DNA of 64,000 bases, taken from Siphonodentalium dalli (lineage: Eukaryota > Mollusca > Scaphopoda > Gadilida > Siphonodentaliidae). Of the stretch, positions 10,006 through 22,379 are shown piece by piece. The notes below the pieces were generated by a model that was given only the letters and a program-made list of their open reading frames with translations, made no database searches and was not told where the DNA came from. Within the stretch, counting starts at the first letter, position 1, and the number at the start of each line of letters is the position of its first letter. The stretch lies in the NCBI GenBank assembly GCA_032622095.1, contig CP136063.1, forward strand, positions 148,731,379 to 148,795,378, given 5' to 3'. A program made the translations under genes and the position numbers.

Positions 10006-13000
10006 GTAAGATAATCAAAAGTAGCCTCACACACATGCATAATCCTAACTATACTATAGGGCCTTGTGAATATTTTAATATTCTATTTGATTTGAAAATG
10101 TGATGAATCTCTGATTCGATTTGATTTCATATTCTGTGATTCAAAAATTGTGAATCTGACCTGGCGATGTCTCCATTATCGTGTTTTAATACTACTCTCG
10201 TCCTCGTGCAATATCAAACAGCATGTGTCCTCAACCATTGTATCAGGATTGTCTGGGTAATTAAAGTTGCAATTAGCATGTGGATTGTCTGGGTAATTAA
10301 AGTTGCAATTAGCATGTAGTACAGAAAGAGCGTCCAATTTTAGAACAACATTCTTAGTTTAGCTGTTAAATTATGAAAAACAAAACACCATACAAGCGTG
10401 ATATATAAAAAATGGTTTGTTCCACTACTGGTATATTCCGTTCAGGATTAATTTCTAAATTTAACTCCAGCGAGTGACGTAAATAACATGGTTGAAATTA
10501 TGTGAGATTTTGGTGAAATTTCACGGGAGATAAAGCTCATTAAATCTAGCAATAACGATGTCTTGTACAGTCTCCCACTTCCCTTTTTCTTCCGTATGCT
10601 CAATAATACCGACTTGATTCCTGGTTCAGACGTTTAATTCAATCCAGAGCAGAGCACCAGACTCATGTTCCGCAATCATTTGGCAAATATCGTTATTTTC
10701 TTGATCGACACTTCTGTGGCAAATTTAAAGGGTCGAAGTGACCACAATATTCTTGGAATGAATCTATACATTATCCATATTGCTTTTACTATGTAAATCT
10801 ACCATATTTACGTGCGCTCGCGCAACAGTATGGCGATCAGACAGAATCGTACGTAGCTTGGTGTCACCCTACTCCGTTTCACTCCATGATGTCACCAAAA
10901 ACGACATAAAACCTCGGGGCGTTCTGACATTTTTACTGTGCCGCGTTTTTGCTATGTTTATCTTATGTGTTGTTTTCGATTATTTGTTTGTCGCCGATAT
11001 CGCCATTTGTCCGGATTCCCTGTTTCTATATTTAAAACTGGCATGCTCGTAGTGAGCCTCGATTTTGATTTTTTCTCCCAGGTCAAAATACGTCAGAGTT
11101 ATGACAAAAATAGATCGACCTACATTTTCTCCATCAGAACTCTACACCAAAGAGTCTATAGACTCCTTCGGGACCTACATAGACCTACATATGACATAGA
11201 CTCCTTCATTTTGGTATTTTTACTTATAATTGGGAAGTTTTATCATTTTTTGGTTCGTGCGAAGACCTCTTTTTATCGTGCGGGAAAAGAGAGACATTCA
11301 AAACGCGATTCCGTAATTCGACGCAATAGGCTGAATAGCCTAACCTTCAGCCGAGTTCCGGGTCAAATACGACGAATGACATAACACAAAACAAAACGCA
11401 TTTGTTGACACAAACACCGTTTGAACAGTTTATTATTACATAAAATGATCGTTATTGATTAATTATTGATTAATTATTGATATTTATTGTTGAATATTGG
11501 CTGCTATCAATATTTACACAAATGGTATTAATTATTTCTTATAATTGCTCCTTTGGTCAACTTTGACTATCGGAAAATGAAAATGAAAATATGCCGCTGA
11601 AAAAAATTTAATCGATATTAAAGTCTCATCCTTTCCGCAACATGGAATTGGTTTTAATTACTTAAATGATTAATATAGTAATTTGCCTTTTATCTGTGAT
11701 GAAATGAGAAATGGTAATTGTCTTTTTTTGCTAACATTAAATTAAATTAAATAAATTAAGTAAAATACAGTGAAATTATTTTTTTAATTATTGTTTATTA
11801 CATTTTTGCGCATGTTGGCATCTCTCTGAGTGCATTCTAGTTATTTATGTCTGTCGTGTGTGTACATTAATTGAGTTACTGTGTCCTTGTGAAAATCATA
11901 TTGTTAGCCATTTATTGTCATACTTTTGTGTGCCAAATAAAAGTGTAAGGTGGAATATAAGTTCAGGGTGAAATTTTCATGAAAATAATTAATAGCCGTG
12001 CAAGAAAGGCAAGAAATATTAAAATGTTCTTGATTATGGTAACTAAGACATGTTGCTTAATAAGCCAAGGAAAATAAAAGGTCTGGTTGGGGTTAAAAGT
12101 CCAAATAAATTACGGTTGGTAGGTACTAACTAAAATGTATTATTTTTAATAATTGTGTATTTTGACATATTCATATGGCTATTTATGTCTTTTTATATTT
12201 TATCTGCAAGATAACATTAATTTTGATTGTCTTGTATAAACTAAGATAATCACAATGCTACATTGCCTTGACTTAGAAATCAACCCATTCTTAGACAATT
12301 AAAATTGTTTTTTATTTATTATTTCAATTACAAATAAAGTTTTACCAAAAATTTCAAAAGAATTTCCTAAAAAAAACAACAATAAACATTAGGGTGGGGG
12401 TTTAAAATAAGATCAGTATTGGGAAACCCCAACGACATACATTTTCCTTTGACTTTATTGCAAACATGTGTAAATTCAAGTGTATTTTGTAGCATTAATA
12501 TTTTTTAATCAAGCGACATACAAACTATCTTGTATTATGTATTCATACCCTATTTCAAATGTACATGTAGATCATTTGAATGTTATCAGTATATATATGT
12601 TCCAGTTAACAGTTTATGTAGTACAGCATATTTACGACCGGAGGTTTTAATTTGATTCAAGATATTCCTACGATTTGATTTGAGATTTGATTCGAAAAAA
12701 AATTGATGTAGAATTCATATAGTACATAATCCCTCCGAAGAATTCAAAAGATCCATCTAATGAATAGAGCATGGCTTGGAGTTGTCTATGCCAATTTATT
12801 GTCCTGATGGAGTGATGAACTACATCACTCCCGAAGGCCATTAAATTGGCGTGATCAATGAAAATACATGCTCTAATCATTATATTGTATCAAACAACCT
12901 TCACTTAAAGTTGATTTGTGACGTGTCCAAGATCAAATTGACAAGTTACACAAGCAATAATAAGCTAACATTTGATGAACTCAAGTTACTTAGAATAACA

Positions 13001-13826
13001 CATAAATATGACTTGAATATCATATTTTCGAAGCACACTCATTCAACGGAATGCTCAAGGCAGAAACTGTGCTAAAATTAGTCGGGATTACATTCATGTA
13101 GTGCCTGGGTGTAGCTCCCACCCTCCGAATGGATGCACTCTACGAGAATTAGGGATACAGCTCTCAGCCAATCGGAAGGCGAGAAAATCATGTGGGATAC
13201 AATATATATTGTTATTCCAGTTATTGCAAGCCAACCAGTTAACAAACTGTTGACAGTGTGCTTGTCAAATATGCAAAATTAAATGCCAAAATTATTCTCA
13301 TTTTGCAAAAAAAAATTATTTGACAAATCTTCTTGTGGAAATCCTTTATTAAGGTGTTTCCATATATGGCGTGTAATGCAAAGATTAATGCAGCAATGGT
13401 GAAATTTGCGTCTTCAGCGAATTCTGAATGTTCTGCGGATTTCCATGAAATTACATTACATTTCGCTGCTTATATATTGTTTGAAATCTCATAATCCACG
13501 TATGACCTGGTATGACTTGAAATATTTCTTCATTAGAAATACGCCTTAACCATATATGTACAGTTGAATCACAGTTAAATCACATCTACTATATTGAATA
13601 AATCTTCGTCAATTTACGTTGATGCAATGATGAAATGACTCCCAACATTACACAGACACATCGCCACCTATTTAGAGCTTGTTTCTAATATCACAGCAGC
13701 GTCACTGGTGAATTACATGATTTACATGGTTCATTCATTGCATGAAACCTTATTGCACCCTGTGTGTTCTAATTTTGCGGTTTCGCATGCCATATGGACA
13801 GAAAACACATTTAATTTTATGCACAG
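10006..13826. other. Intron 2: no gene seen
   Basis: AT-rich. A 36-bp unit starting GGATTGTCTGGGTAATTAAA is duplicated at 10246-10281 and 10282-10317. A hairpin lies at about 12790-12855 (GGAGTGATG / CATCACTCC). Open stretches such as 10938-11384 have no domain or splice context. Gene-free as far as can be seen. Confidence 0.5.
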
Positions 13827-14000
13827 GATGTGAGGCTACCTGGTTGGCAGGGCCTAACAGCTGCTATAAAATGTATAGCGGAGCATCCAACCGACAACGA
13901 GCTGCAGGACAGTGTGTAGAACTAGGTGCTAGCCTTGTGTCGATAGAGTCTGAGGAGGAAAACCATTTTATATCCAATATGCTAATGAGGACACATAGAG
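13827..14000 (+). CDS. Exon 3: C-type lectin-like domain, N-terminal part
   Basis: Acceptor TTATGCACAG and donor GTGAGG at 14001. The exon brings two bases that complete Gly with the G of exon 2, then 57 codons and one leftover base (phase 1). The sequence CEATWLAGPNSCYKMYSG is the long-form CTLD start with its first disulphide pair. QCVELGASLVSIESEEEN is the alpha-helix 1/2 region with the first core cysteine and the typical SLVSIES stretch. It ends at ISNMLMRTHR. The exon is followed 45 bp later by a TTAA-type MITE. Confidence 0.88.
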
Positions 14001-14457
14001 GTGAGGACATGTGGAAATTAATTCCTAAGACATACCTGCATTCAGTTAACCCTTTTGATACTAAATTAATTCTCCCATCAGTCATGGAAGTATACATTGG
14101 AATGGTATATTATTCATCTGGAGGGATATTCAGGAAATATAAGTGCAGAAGGAATCCTATTAATTGGTGAGAAATGAATTGATAATAAGTTCAAGAGATG
14201 ACCTATGGTCGTATCTGAACATTTCCTAAGGGATCTATTCATCACTTAGTATTTAGTATCGAAAGTGTTAAATCGGACACTCATTTAAAACTAAAACATA
14301 CTAGTATGTAAATAGAAACCTACATTCTTGGTATTGTATTTTCATATCATATATAGATTTTATTTAAAGTACTAGAATGTGTTTTCATTGATTTTCTTAC
14401 AACAAAATACTTTGTACATAACCATTGTTACCTGATATATGAAGTTGTCAATTCTAG
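14001..14457. other. Intron 3
   Basis: 457 bp. Contains the TTAA element at 14050-14267; the rest is AT-rich and unrecognised. Acceptor TCAATTCTAG. Confidence 0.6.
14050..14267. mobile_element. TTAA-type MITE (TTAACCCTTTTGATACTAAA family)
   Basis: TTAA at 14046-14049 and 14268-14271. Its interior GTATACATTGGAATGGTATA, ATCTGGAGGGATATTCAGGA and CTGAACATTTCCTAAGGGA match the elements at 33666, 41157 and (inverted) 61787. Confidence 0.8.
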
Positions 14458-14688
14458 ATCAACAAATATGGTACACCTCTGGAAAGTCTAGACAAGGACA
14501 GTTTGTTTGGGAGAAAAGTGTGTTCTCTAGAACTAGCAGATCACCAGGACGGGGAGGTCGGAACAGAGGCCAGTCAGCTCGAGGACGGAACAGAGGCCAG
14601 TCAGCAAGAGGGCAAAACAGAGGCCAGACAGGACGTCGAGTTAGATTCCAGTCTCTATTACGCAGTGGCTTCATGAAGTGGTTTCCAG
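14458..14688 (+). CDS. Exon 4: CTLD middle with Arg/Gly-rich repeat insertion
   Basis: Donor GTATGTAC at 14689; two bases complete Asp with exon 3, then 76 codons and one leftover base (phase 1). It starts QQIWYTSGKSRQGQFVWEKS, the normal CTLD strand beta-2 region (WYTSG...F.W). Then, at residues about 191-226, come three 9-residue repeats of GRNRGQSAR type from a 27-bp tandem repeat (14559-14639). CTLD-like sequence resumes as FMKWFPG and runs into exon 5. The insertion is in frame and flanked by intact domain sequence. RG-rich repeats are unusual here, since CTLD loops are normally short and compact. Confidence 0.8.
14559..14639 (+). repeat. 27-bp coding tandem repeat, three units
   Basis: Units start CGGAACAGAGGCCAGTCAGC at 14559 and 14586, and a diverged CAAAACAGAGGCCAGACAGG at 14613. 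It lies inside exon 4 and keeps the reading frame, giving an RNRGQ motif in each unit. Confidence 0.9.
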
Positions 14689-15360
14689 GTATGTACAATG
14701 AAGCTGCTATTCTAGAATATTATGTTATATCTCTGATATCTAATGATTTTGAGTCATTTTTTCTCATTAGCGACCAATACAACTGTTTATTTTTGTGAGT
14801 GACTTGCAAATAAACCTTTATCTTGGTCATGAACAAGAAAATGTTTGGTATCCACTCAGAGATGCTAGATATTATTTTCATCTATAGAGTTCGAAATAAG
14901 CCATTGCTACTGAGACTATTTTGGCAAATACTTGGGAAATTGTGTCTATCCCAAAGTAAAGTACTTGAAATTGCCATGATTATTTTTGAAATCGGAAACT
15001 TAGATATCGACGGTGTGTTCTGAATACCGGTATGTGAAATATGTATCCTGAAAATCAAGTGTTAGCGCAAATAAAGCAAATTATTGTGACTGGATGTATT
15101 GTAACACCTCTGAGTAGGTGTCCAGTTCGAAATGTTGTACATTGAACTATAGATTTAACTGTGTTAGGTTCATTACTGGATATATCTGTTCATTCTTTAA
15201 TCTCCCAATTATCGAATACCTTTCCATTGTCAAAATAGCAATATATCGGCGCTCCATGTATGCTTATTTATTTCTGAATAAAATTCCTGGCAATTATGGA
15301 GGATTTCTTTCTTGTGATTATATTCGCAGCACTGAATCTTGTAAATAAAACAATCATGAC
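14689..15360. other. Intron 4, first part: no gene seen
   Basis: AT-rich intron. Small open frames at 14823-15023 and 15118-15348 have no recognisable domain. Confidence 0.45.
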
Positions 15361-16429
15361 GAACCAAAGCCAGACGCTTTGGGTCGTATATAGACTATAT
15401 CTGATTTTGTGACGTCACCAATTATTATCTAATACGATGCTGCTGTTTTGAATTTTGCGAGCGTTTTGTCGCACAGTAGATCGGTGGGCTTAAAGCATTA
15501 ATGTCATAATTGGAAAATCTTGTTATGCTGTGTATTTCGATTACTGGTATTGCAAATGAGAATTATAAATTTTGATTACAATGCAAGTTCAATCGTAGCA
15601 TTAGTTTACCTTTTATTGAGAAAATAAGACACATTAAATAACAACACTATAGTAACTACAGTCTACACACATCGGGGCGAGTGAAAAGTGATCGAAATTC
15701 CTGATGTGAAATATAATAAGAATGTCATCACAAATTTAACGTTTTACTGTGCGAAGGTGGGCATTGAATGTACAGCACTTGGTATGGTCAGTACTGTGTG
15801 AAACAAAATAACATATATTTAATATAAAGAATTAATTGTTATCATAAGACTATATAGTACATACATGCATGTGATAATCCATAAATATACTATTTTCTGG
15901 AATTGAAAGGAAACACATAATTATGAACAAAGCAGAAGATACATTCATGCAGGTTCATGCGAATTCGGTAAATTGGGAAAGTTACTCGATGACATTGTTC
16001 GTCGATTTTTGTTGAAATCGACATGGTGACACCTTTGAATGAAATGAACAGCTATGAAATGGACACGCTTCTCGGTATAGTATCTCCGCCGCAGTGCTCA
16101 CCCAGCGTTTAGAAAAGAAATGAATTGGTTAAATTCATTAAAGATGTTCCCGTTCCCCTCTCGACAAGGTATAACTATTTTCACTTTGATGTTGGTACTT
16201 GTAGTTTATAACCATGAATAGTCAAGCTGTCGATCAAGACTAACCAGAAGTACGATTTGCCTAATTTATACATGAAATTATGATTGGGGTCCATTCATTC
16301 GACGAACCCAGGAAATATAGCCTTATGTGAATCTTTTTTTGGAGGGAATACCAGGGAATCTATAACTGATTTTGATAATAAAAAAAAAAGCCACAGCTAC
16401 CCTCATGTGAGTGGTTTTGCTTTGGTTCG
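15361..16429. mobile_element. Possible TIR element, about 1.07 kb
   Basis: CGAACCAAAGC at 15361 is matched by the inverted GCTTTGGTTCG ending at 16429. The interior has no ORF of note. Inverted ends are short and the target duplication is unclear, so this is a tentative call. The copia fragment begins directly after its right end. Confidence 0.4.
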
Positions 16430-16438
16430 TTAATTACA

Positions 16439-16708
16439 CTAACGTATGATCATATTATGGAGATACCAAACACTTGGTTTGATTTCATGCAAGTCCATTA
16501 CAACAGTTTCATTAAACTGTGCAGCAAGTGGCAGTCCTACTTCTGGTCTTGGTGCTGTTCTTTTGAACTTCATACATGTGTCGCATTTAGCAACAATGTC
16601 TTTCAGCTGCTCTTGAGTATCTGAATTAAATTCAACTTTCGCATCCTTAAGTAGTTTAGACAGTTTCCCTGCTGTCGCATGACCAAACTTTTTATGTAAT
16701 TTTATCAC
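16439..16708 (-). pseudogene. Copia gag_pre-integrase zinc finger and start of integrase core
   Basis: The HHCC zinc finger is visible as LHKKFGHAT...VAKCDTCMKFKR, with both His and both Cys present. It is followed by ETVVMDLHEIKP..., the start of the integrase catalytic core with its first Asp. The frame ends at the edge of the element (16439), so the other catalytic acidic residues are gone. Integrase inserts the cDNA of the element; this piece cannot. Confidence 0.8.
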
Positions 16709-17289
16709 ACTTTTGGATCTTTGATATCAGTTTTTACATCCACTGCAAGAACATCTATGCTCCTATCAACACATGTATCCGTGGAATTGATTCTTGGACA
16801 AATGTTTATGCAATAATGTCCACTCGAAGTTAATTCAATTTGAACATCCTTCATTCTGGCTTTGTCGTGGGTAAGATCTATAATAGCTTCGGCCTTTTTT
16901 AGAGATTCTTTACTGAATAACAGGTATATCACATGTAACTACCTCAGTTATATATATTTTGTTGAACCAAGGACAGCAGGAATATTCACTTTCTCCAAAG
17001 ACCAAATACGTGTCCCATCACCAAAACGGAATTCTTGTACACTGTTTGATTTGGTAACAAATTTCTTCTCATCTGAATTAAGTCCTTCAAAATAATTTGT
17101 CAACCACTTTGTCACACATACTGTTTTATATATGTCGTGTCGATTCGGTTTTTTCAGTACTAGTTTGAGATGTCCTCTGACACCTTTGAGTACATTGTCT
17201 GACATAATGATATTATACTGCCACAGATAGAACACCGCGAGGTATTTCCAAATCTGTCCACTTGATTTGTATTTCTTCTTGCAGTACAT
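16705..17289 (-). pseudogene. Copia aspartic protease region (degenerate)
   Basis: Two frames (17289-16948 and 16932-16705) carry KTVCVTKWLTNYFEGLNSDE, FRFGDGTRIWSLEKVNIPAV and LLFSKESLKKAEAIIDLTHD. These are hallmarks of the copia retropepsin segment between gag and integrase. The Asp-Ser/Thr-Gly active site expected just before KTVCVTKWL is replaced by HDIY, and a frame break separates the two halves. Inactive. Confidence 0.75.
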
Positions 17290-17410
17290 GTAGGCCCATT
17301 GAATTGTTTTCCCGAACCTGTCATGTATACTGGTTCTCTCTTAATTTGTACAGATTAGATTCTGCACCACAAATAAAGTAAGTCACTGAATATCTTTTTG
17401 AGAGCTCATG

Positions 17411-17841
17411 ACTTCATTAGATCGAAAGTGATATCCTGACATGCTAATTGTCTATACGTCTTTGATAAGTTTGAATTGTCCAGTAATTTGAACGCTAATG
17501 ATGGCAAAGGAAGAGTCATATTTTGTATTTATTTGTTATACCTGTTTTGAAACTCCTGAATATATTCCGATATCGTCATTAAATTCACTGCTATGATGAA
17601 AACTTTCGAAGTCTGTATACGCTTCATTAGATTGAAAGTGATATCCTGACATGCTGTCAATACTAATTGTCTATACTTCTTTGATAAGTTTGAATTGTCC
17701 AGTAATTTGAATGCTAACAATGGCAAAGGAAGTGTCATATTTTGTTTTTATTTGTTATACCTGTGTTGAAACTCCTGAATATATTCCGATATCGTCATTA
17801 AATTCACTGCTATGATGAAAACTTTCGAAGTCTGTATACGC
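17411..17841. repeat. Tandem duplication, about 211 bp, inside copia gag
   Basis: CTTCATTAGAT(C/T)GAAAGTGATA starts both copies (17411, 17622) and GTCTGTATACGC ends both. The second copy has about 9 extra bases near TGTCAATAC. The copies are nearly identical, so the duplication is recent relative to the decay of the element. Confidence 0.85.
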
Positions 17842-18124
17842 TTTGTTAATGCACTGTCAATTTTATCCTTTTTGAAGGCTGAATCCAACTTTCCCAGCAA
17901 AGTCTTCATGCCATCCTCCTTTGCAAGGTCTGCAGCTACTATTTCCAAAGAAATTTCCTTTGCTGTTCCAGACAAAGTACAGCAGCCAAAGCTTGCTTCT
18001 TTTTATCTAAGTCTGACCAACTGCCACATTTCCTGCAGCTAATTTTTCCAACTTGTATAAGTAGTAGTATGACCATAAAAGATTGGTGAATCTTGTAATT
18101 ATGTTGTCCTTGCTGAGCCATCAT
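17440..18124 (-). pseudogene. Copia gag N-terminal part (frameshifted, internally duplicated)
   Basis: Starts at ATGATGGCTCAGCAAGGA just downstream of the primer-binding site. DLDKKKQALAAV and then, in another frame, SGTAKEISLEIVAADLAKED, ISEYIQEFQHRYNK and LPLLAFKLLDNSNLSKKYRQ are copia Gag (UBN2) motifs. The same LxxLAFKLL signature occurs in the copy at the start of the window. A 211-bp block is duplicated (17411-17621 and 17622-17841), so ISEYIQEFQ(N/H)RYNK appears twice. Confidence 0.8.
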
Positions 18125-18132
18125 GTTTCTTT

Positions 18133-18144
18133 GCTCTGCTACCA
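18133..18144 (-). other. Copia primer-binding site
   Basis: Minus strand TGGTAGCAGAGC, immediately upstream of the gag ATG, is the form seen in copia elements primed by a fragment of initiator tRNA-Met (TGGTATCAGAGC type). The preceding ...ATTATCA would be the end of the 5' LTR. Confidence 0.7.
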
Positions 18145-18145
18145 C

Positions 18146-19330
18146 TGATAATTTGAAATAAACTCAAAAGTCAACTACATGTAAGTTTTTGTCTCCATCC
18201 ACCATTTGCGTTCAGCTGGCATCCACATCACTTCCTGTTGGAGTTGTCCCTTTTGTATCAGTCTTTCCAGTATGTGTCATAGTGTATCTGTTGAGTTACT
18301 GTTCATAACTGTACACATGTATCTATTCACTAATAACTGGGAACTCGAGATGGAACTGGTTCCATTGTATTTAGCTGAATGAAGTTATGAATCTCTCGTG
18401 CCATGAAGTGCCGACGATGATGTTCACTTTGGTTGTTAGGATTTCTGAATTGAGAAATTTTGACAATTTCCATTTTGTAGCCCCATGTCAGAGTGTCTAG
18501 TACCTTGAGTTAACCTTTTCCTACTTGTTGATAAGAGAAGGATCTAGAGGTACATTTTATTTTATTGTCTCACAGAGAGCTTTTCAGAACGACACACCAT
18601 GTGTCGCAGAGCTTCAGCAGCAATTCAACATATAAAATTTACCTTGATTTGTTTATTATTATTTGTTGGTTATCTCAAGAGGCAATTTATACTTTCCAAC
18701 AATTTACCAAGTACTTGTTATTAGTATGACTGCATTACCATCTCCATGCGGATTGCATGTTGTATGCTGGAAGTCAGCTGTTCAACAGAATGATATCCAG
18801 AAAGTTATATAAGCACCCCCTTCTACCCAAAACAATCTCGAGTAGGCACTGTCAGAAATTCTGTGTCATGTGCTCGGGAAATTAAACTGAAGAGAGTTTT
18901 CACTGTACGAAGTCACAGGAATAGGAGTCTTGGTCCTTAATTGTTTGCACCAAAACTTCTTTTGCACAGAGTCGATTTTCAAACCAGTTTTGTGCTGTCA
19001 TGCCTAACATTTGTACCATTCAACAAAGAAGAAGCTGACAGAGTCCTCAGCTCCCGTGTCTTCCCTGAGTGAGGTAGTCTCATCAGTTCTCCGGAGGGGA
19101 GTGTTGCGAGTCAGGGGACTTTTCAGGGCAATTGTATCAGAGTAGGGAAGTGTCATTTCATCAGATATCTGCTCCTGAGCATGAACGCTCACAGAGTCGT
19201 CCTCATCGACCGGGTCTTCCCTGATTGAGGCAGTCTCTTTTCATCTCCAAGAGGAGAATTTCAGCAGTTCGGTATTTGTTCCGTTTATTTTATTAGTGTG
19301 TAAAAACACTAAGTCCGTTTCAGTATAATG
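18146..19330 (-). other. Probable copia 5' LTR and flank
   Basis: By position this contains the 5' LTR (minus strand) ending at about 18147. No matching 3' LTR remains, so the outer border cannot be placed. A 62-codon open frame at 19004-19192 (-) is Ser/Thr/acidic and unrecognised. Confidence 0.35.
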
Positions 19331-19639
19331 GAGAAAGTCAAATTGCGATGTTGACAAGAGGACGCCGAAAATGAAGATGGATTATCACGGTGAATCTCGT
19401 ACCAAGAGAGTTCATAGAATTTTCATGCTGTGCTTTGGTACTTGAATGTGAATTGGATGCTCATGCATCAAATGTTATGAAAGTGAAAACTTCTATTCCC
19501 ACTCTGAGAGATAATGATAATTAGCTGAGAGATAATGATAATTATCTAACTGCAGAAATTGTTCTATAATCCATATGAGAGCATATGATAAAAACATTTG
19601 ATGCACCCATAGACAAAACGGTTGTATTATGAAATCAGT

Positions 19640-21720
19640 CTATCGGACTGTCCGTCTGTCCATTCTTACATCTGGCTGGAGCCATAAATTTAATTTATAT
19701 AAAATTATTAACTTTTATTTTAAGATAACCTGTCAATTCCGTAATTTTTTCAAAATACAACTTCGACTCAAATTATTTTTCTATATATATTATCGATATT
19801 AGATTGTTGTTATTAATACCAGGAATTTATTGAAATTGGCGTACAGTAACCCTTTAAAGCACCAGGCTGATTCAGTATGTGGTTGTTAGTTGCCATCTTG
19901 TTATTTCTCGAAACTCTGTCACCTCAGGCATATTTATAAAATGGATATTTGTCAAACTTTATTTGTTGCCACAATACTGACAACGAGTCATTGACTGAAT
20001 TTGTTGATGTTCTATGTCCATCGCACATTACGGTGACGTTAGCCATAGAGAGGCAGATTTACCTTTCTATGAACCAAATGAACCTCATACCAGTAAATTA
20101 AACTCTCACCTGGAAAGCATGATAAAAATGTTACAGGGCTCTTCTTGGCATGTTATGGAGTCATGTGAGGCTTATCGAGATTTATAATGGGCTTGGCTAG
20201 CACCTCGCCCAATATTAATCTCATGTCGCCTGATGCCATATCCAACAGTGATTAGTCCTGTAACTTATAATATGGGATATATATTGCCCTTGTTGGACTT
20301 AGAATATGCCAGTTTTGGGGTTTCTGGGTAATAACTGTAATATGTGTTTTTCCATTGATTCAAAACTTGGTATGCTTGGTAACGTACATACCAACTACAT
20401 GTACTAAAATATTCACCTCTTACAACAAATCATTTCTAGTTGATGAGTTGTCATTATCGCCGCAAAAACAAATTTGGGAAACTATAGAAATAGTGTGTCT
20501 ATCTTCATGTCCGTCTGTGTCGGATCTGCGTGTCTGTCCGAACTTTGATGAAACTTGATATGTGGCCTTCATATGAGAAAGTCCCGATCAAGTTCAAATT
20601 TAGTTTCGATGCAATCATTTCTGATGGAGTTATGCCCCTTTTTACTTAGAAATTGCCGATTATTTTGTTGTCTGAATGTTAATTTAAATAGAATTCGACA
20701 AAATAGGTTGAAACTTCATATGGCCTTCATATGAGAAATTTCTGATCAAGTTTGAATTTGGATCCAATCCAACCTTTTCTGGCAGAGTCATGTCCCTTTT
20801 CGACTTAGAATTTGCTGATTATTTTGTTGTTCAGATGATAACTCAAGTTATGATTATCCGAAAGCTTTCAAATTTGGTACCTGTATTAATCACATGTAAA
20901 TACAGGTATCAAATTTGGGTTTGGTCAAACCATTTGTGATGGAGTTATGCCCCTTTTTATACAATTGTTTTGAAAAAACAGGACATATGTTATTGGTCCG
21001 TCCGTCAAGCCATCTGTTGCTTTTTTTTTCATTTCCAGATGATAACTTTAGTAATTCTGAACAGAATGGAATGAAATTTGGTATGTGCATGGGTTTACTA
21101 CAACAAAATACAGTTCAAGATCGAATTTGGGTTCCGCCTTCCAATTTTCCCCAGAGTTACGGTCCTTTTTGTTGGAATTTGCAATAAATTTTTGTTTCCA
21201 GATGATAACTTTACTAAGTCTGAACTGAATAGATCGAAATTTGGTATATGAGTTTGCTAGCCAAAAATACAGGTCAACTTCGAATTTGGGTTCCACCCGC
21301 CAATTTCCATCAGAGTTATGGTCCTTTGTCGAAATTACCACAGGCTTATTTTGCCATGCCCTAGCGATGCTCTTGTTCGACTTAGAATTCACTGATTATT
21401 TTGTTGTCTGAATGTTAACATGAATAGTATTCAATCAAATTTGACAAAACTTGGTGTGTGGCACTTCATATGAGAAATTTTCGATAAATGTTGAATTTGG
21501 GTCCAATTCAACTATTTCTGGCAGAGTTATGCCCCTTATCGACAGAATATGCTGATTATTTTGTTGACCGGATGATAATTCAAGTTATGATAAACCGATA
21601 GCTTTCAAATTTAGTACCAGTATGTAGATTAATCTCATGAAAATACAAGTCAAATTTGGTTGGTCCGACCATTTCTAATGGTGTTATGCCCTTTTTTTCG
21701 AATTTGCCAATTATTATTCT
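19640..21720. repeat. Degenerate repeat with AGTTATG..CCCTTTT modules
   Basis: Begins near TCTATCGGACTGTCCGTCTGTC (19640). It continues at 20500-21700 as reiterated 150-200 bp modules with GATAACT, AAATTTGGTATGTG, TCGAATTTGGGTTC, AGAGTTATGCCCCTTTT and CTGATTATTTTGTTG. Same module grammar as at 26.3-26.7, 49.8-51.2 and 58.8-60.5 kb. Non-coding. Confidence 0.6.
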
Positions 21721-22379
21721 GGTATCTAATCAAATATGCTAACATCATAAACAGTTGGAAGCAGAGTTTGATGTGATTGTTCCCAGAGTCAAATTTTTCA
21801 TTTCCAAAAAAAAGCCACCTGTCAAATAAAGCCCTCCTTATATGGGTTATTCAAATATTTATAGAATCAAATTTCCAAACCAAATTTGAATCGACTGATG
21901 GGATCGAATTGAATAACAAATTGAATATAAAATATTCATAGGATCACAGAACCTAGAATCAAGTATAACTTGAATTAATCATTCAACTATACGTAGTCAG
22001 AAGGGGATTCTCACATAGAATCTTATGTTATGTTTAGAATAGCCCAGAATGCAATGTTTTATGGATGTGCATGGCAAAAATATTCCCCAGCATCTTACAA
22101 AATGAGCATTATGATTATTAATAGAAATCAAGCATATCTTACTGATGCAAATTTAACTGTGCTCAGATCTTCTCTATCTTCTCCATTTTTTGATAGACTA
22201 GTACTACTCCTGATTACAAACATTGATTATGAAATCACAAACATTTTGCAAATGAGATCTAAAATAGCCAGTATAAGAAGAATTTCTCTTCATTTGACAG
22301 TAGTAATTTGATTGTGTATAAAAAAAAAATTACCCAACAGAGTTATTGCAAATTATAATTTAAATAATCTATTTCAAAG
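21721..22379. other. Intron 4, end: no gene seen
   Basis: AT-rich. An open stretch at 22030-22311 shows no domain. Acceptor is CTATTTCAAAG at 22379. Confidence 0.45.

Larger units (their letters stand above)
16439..18145 (-). mobile_element. Ty1/copia element fragment (gag, protease, pre-integrase)
   Basis: Reading on the minus strand there is a primer-binding site (18133-18144), gag (18124-17440), a protease-like region (about 17170-16940) and the pre-integrase zinc finger with integrase start (16708-16439). The element then ends abruptly, without RT. Several frame changes and a 211-bp internal duplication make it defunct. It complements the + strand copy at 1-1679, which kept RT/RNase H but lost protease and integrase. 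Confidence 0.8.

Noticed and set aside
10938-11384. 148-codon open frame (+)
   Set aside because: No domain, no splice context or supporting neighbours; composition looks like translated AT-rich intron.
19004-19192. Ser/Thr/Glu-rich frame (-) near the copia element, considered as a pol linker
   Set aside because: On the minus strand it lies upstream of the primer-binding site, outside the internal region; no clear match.
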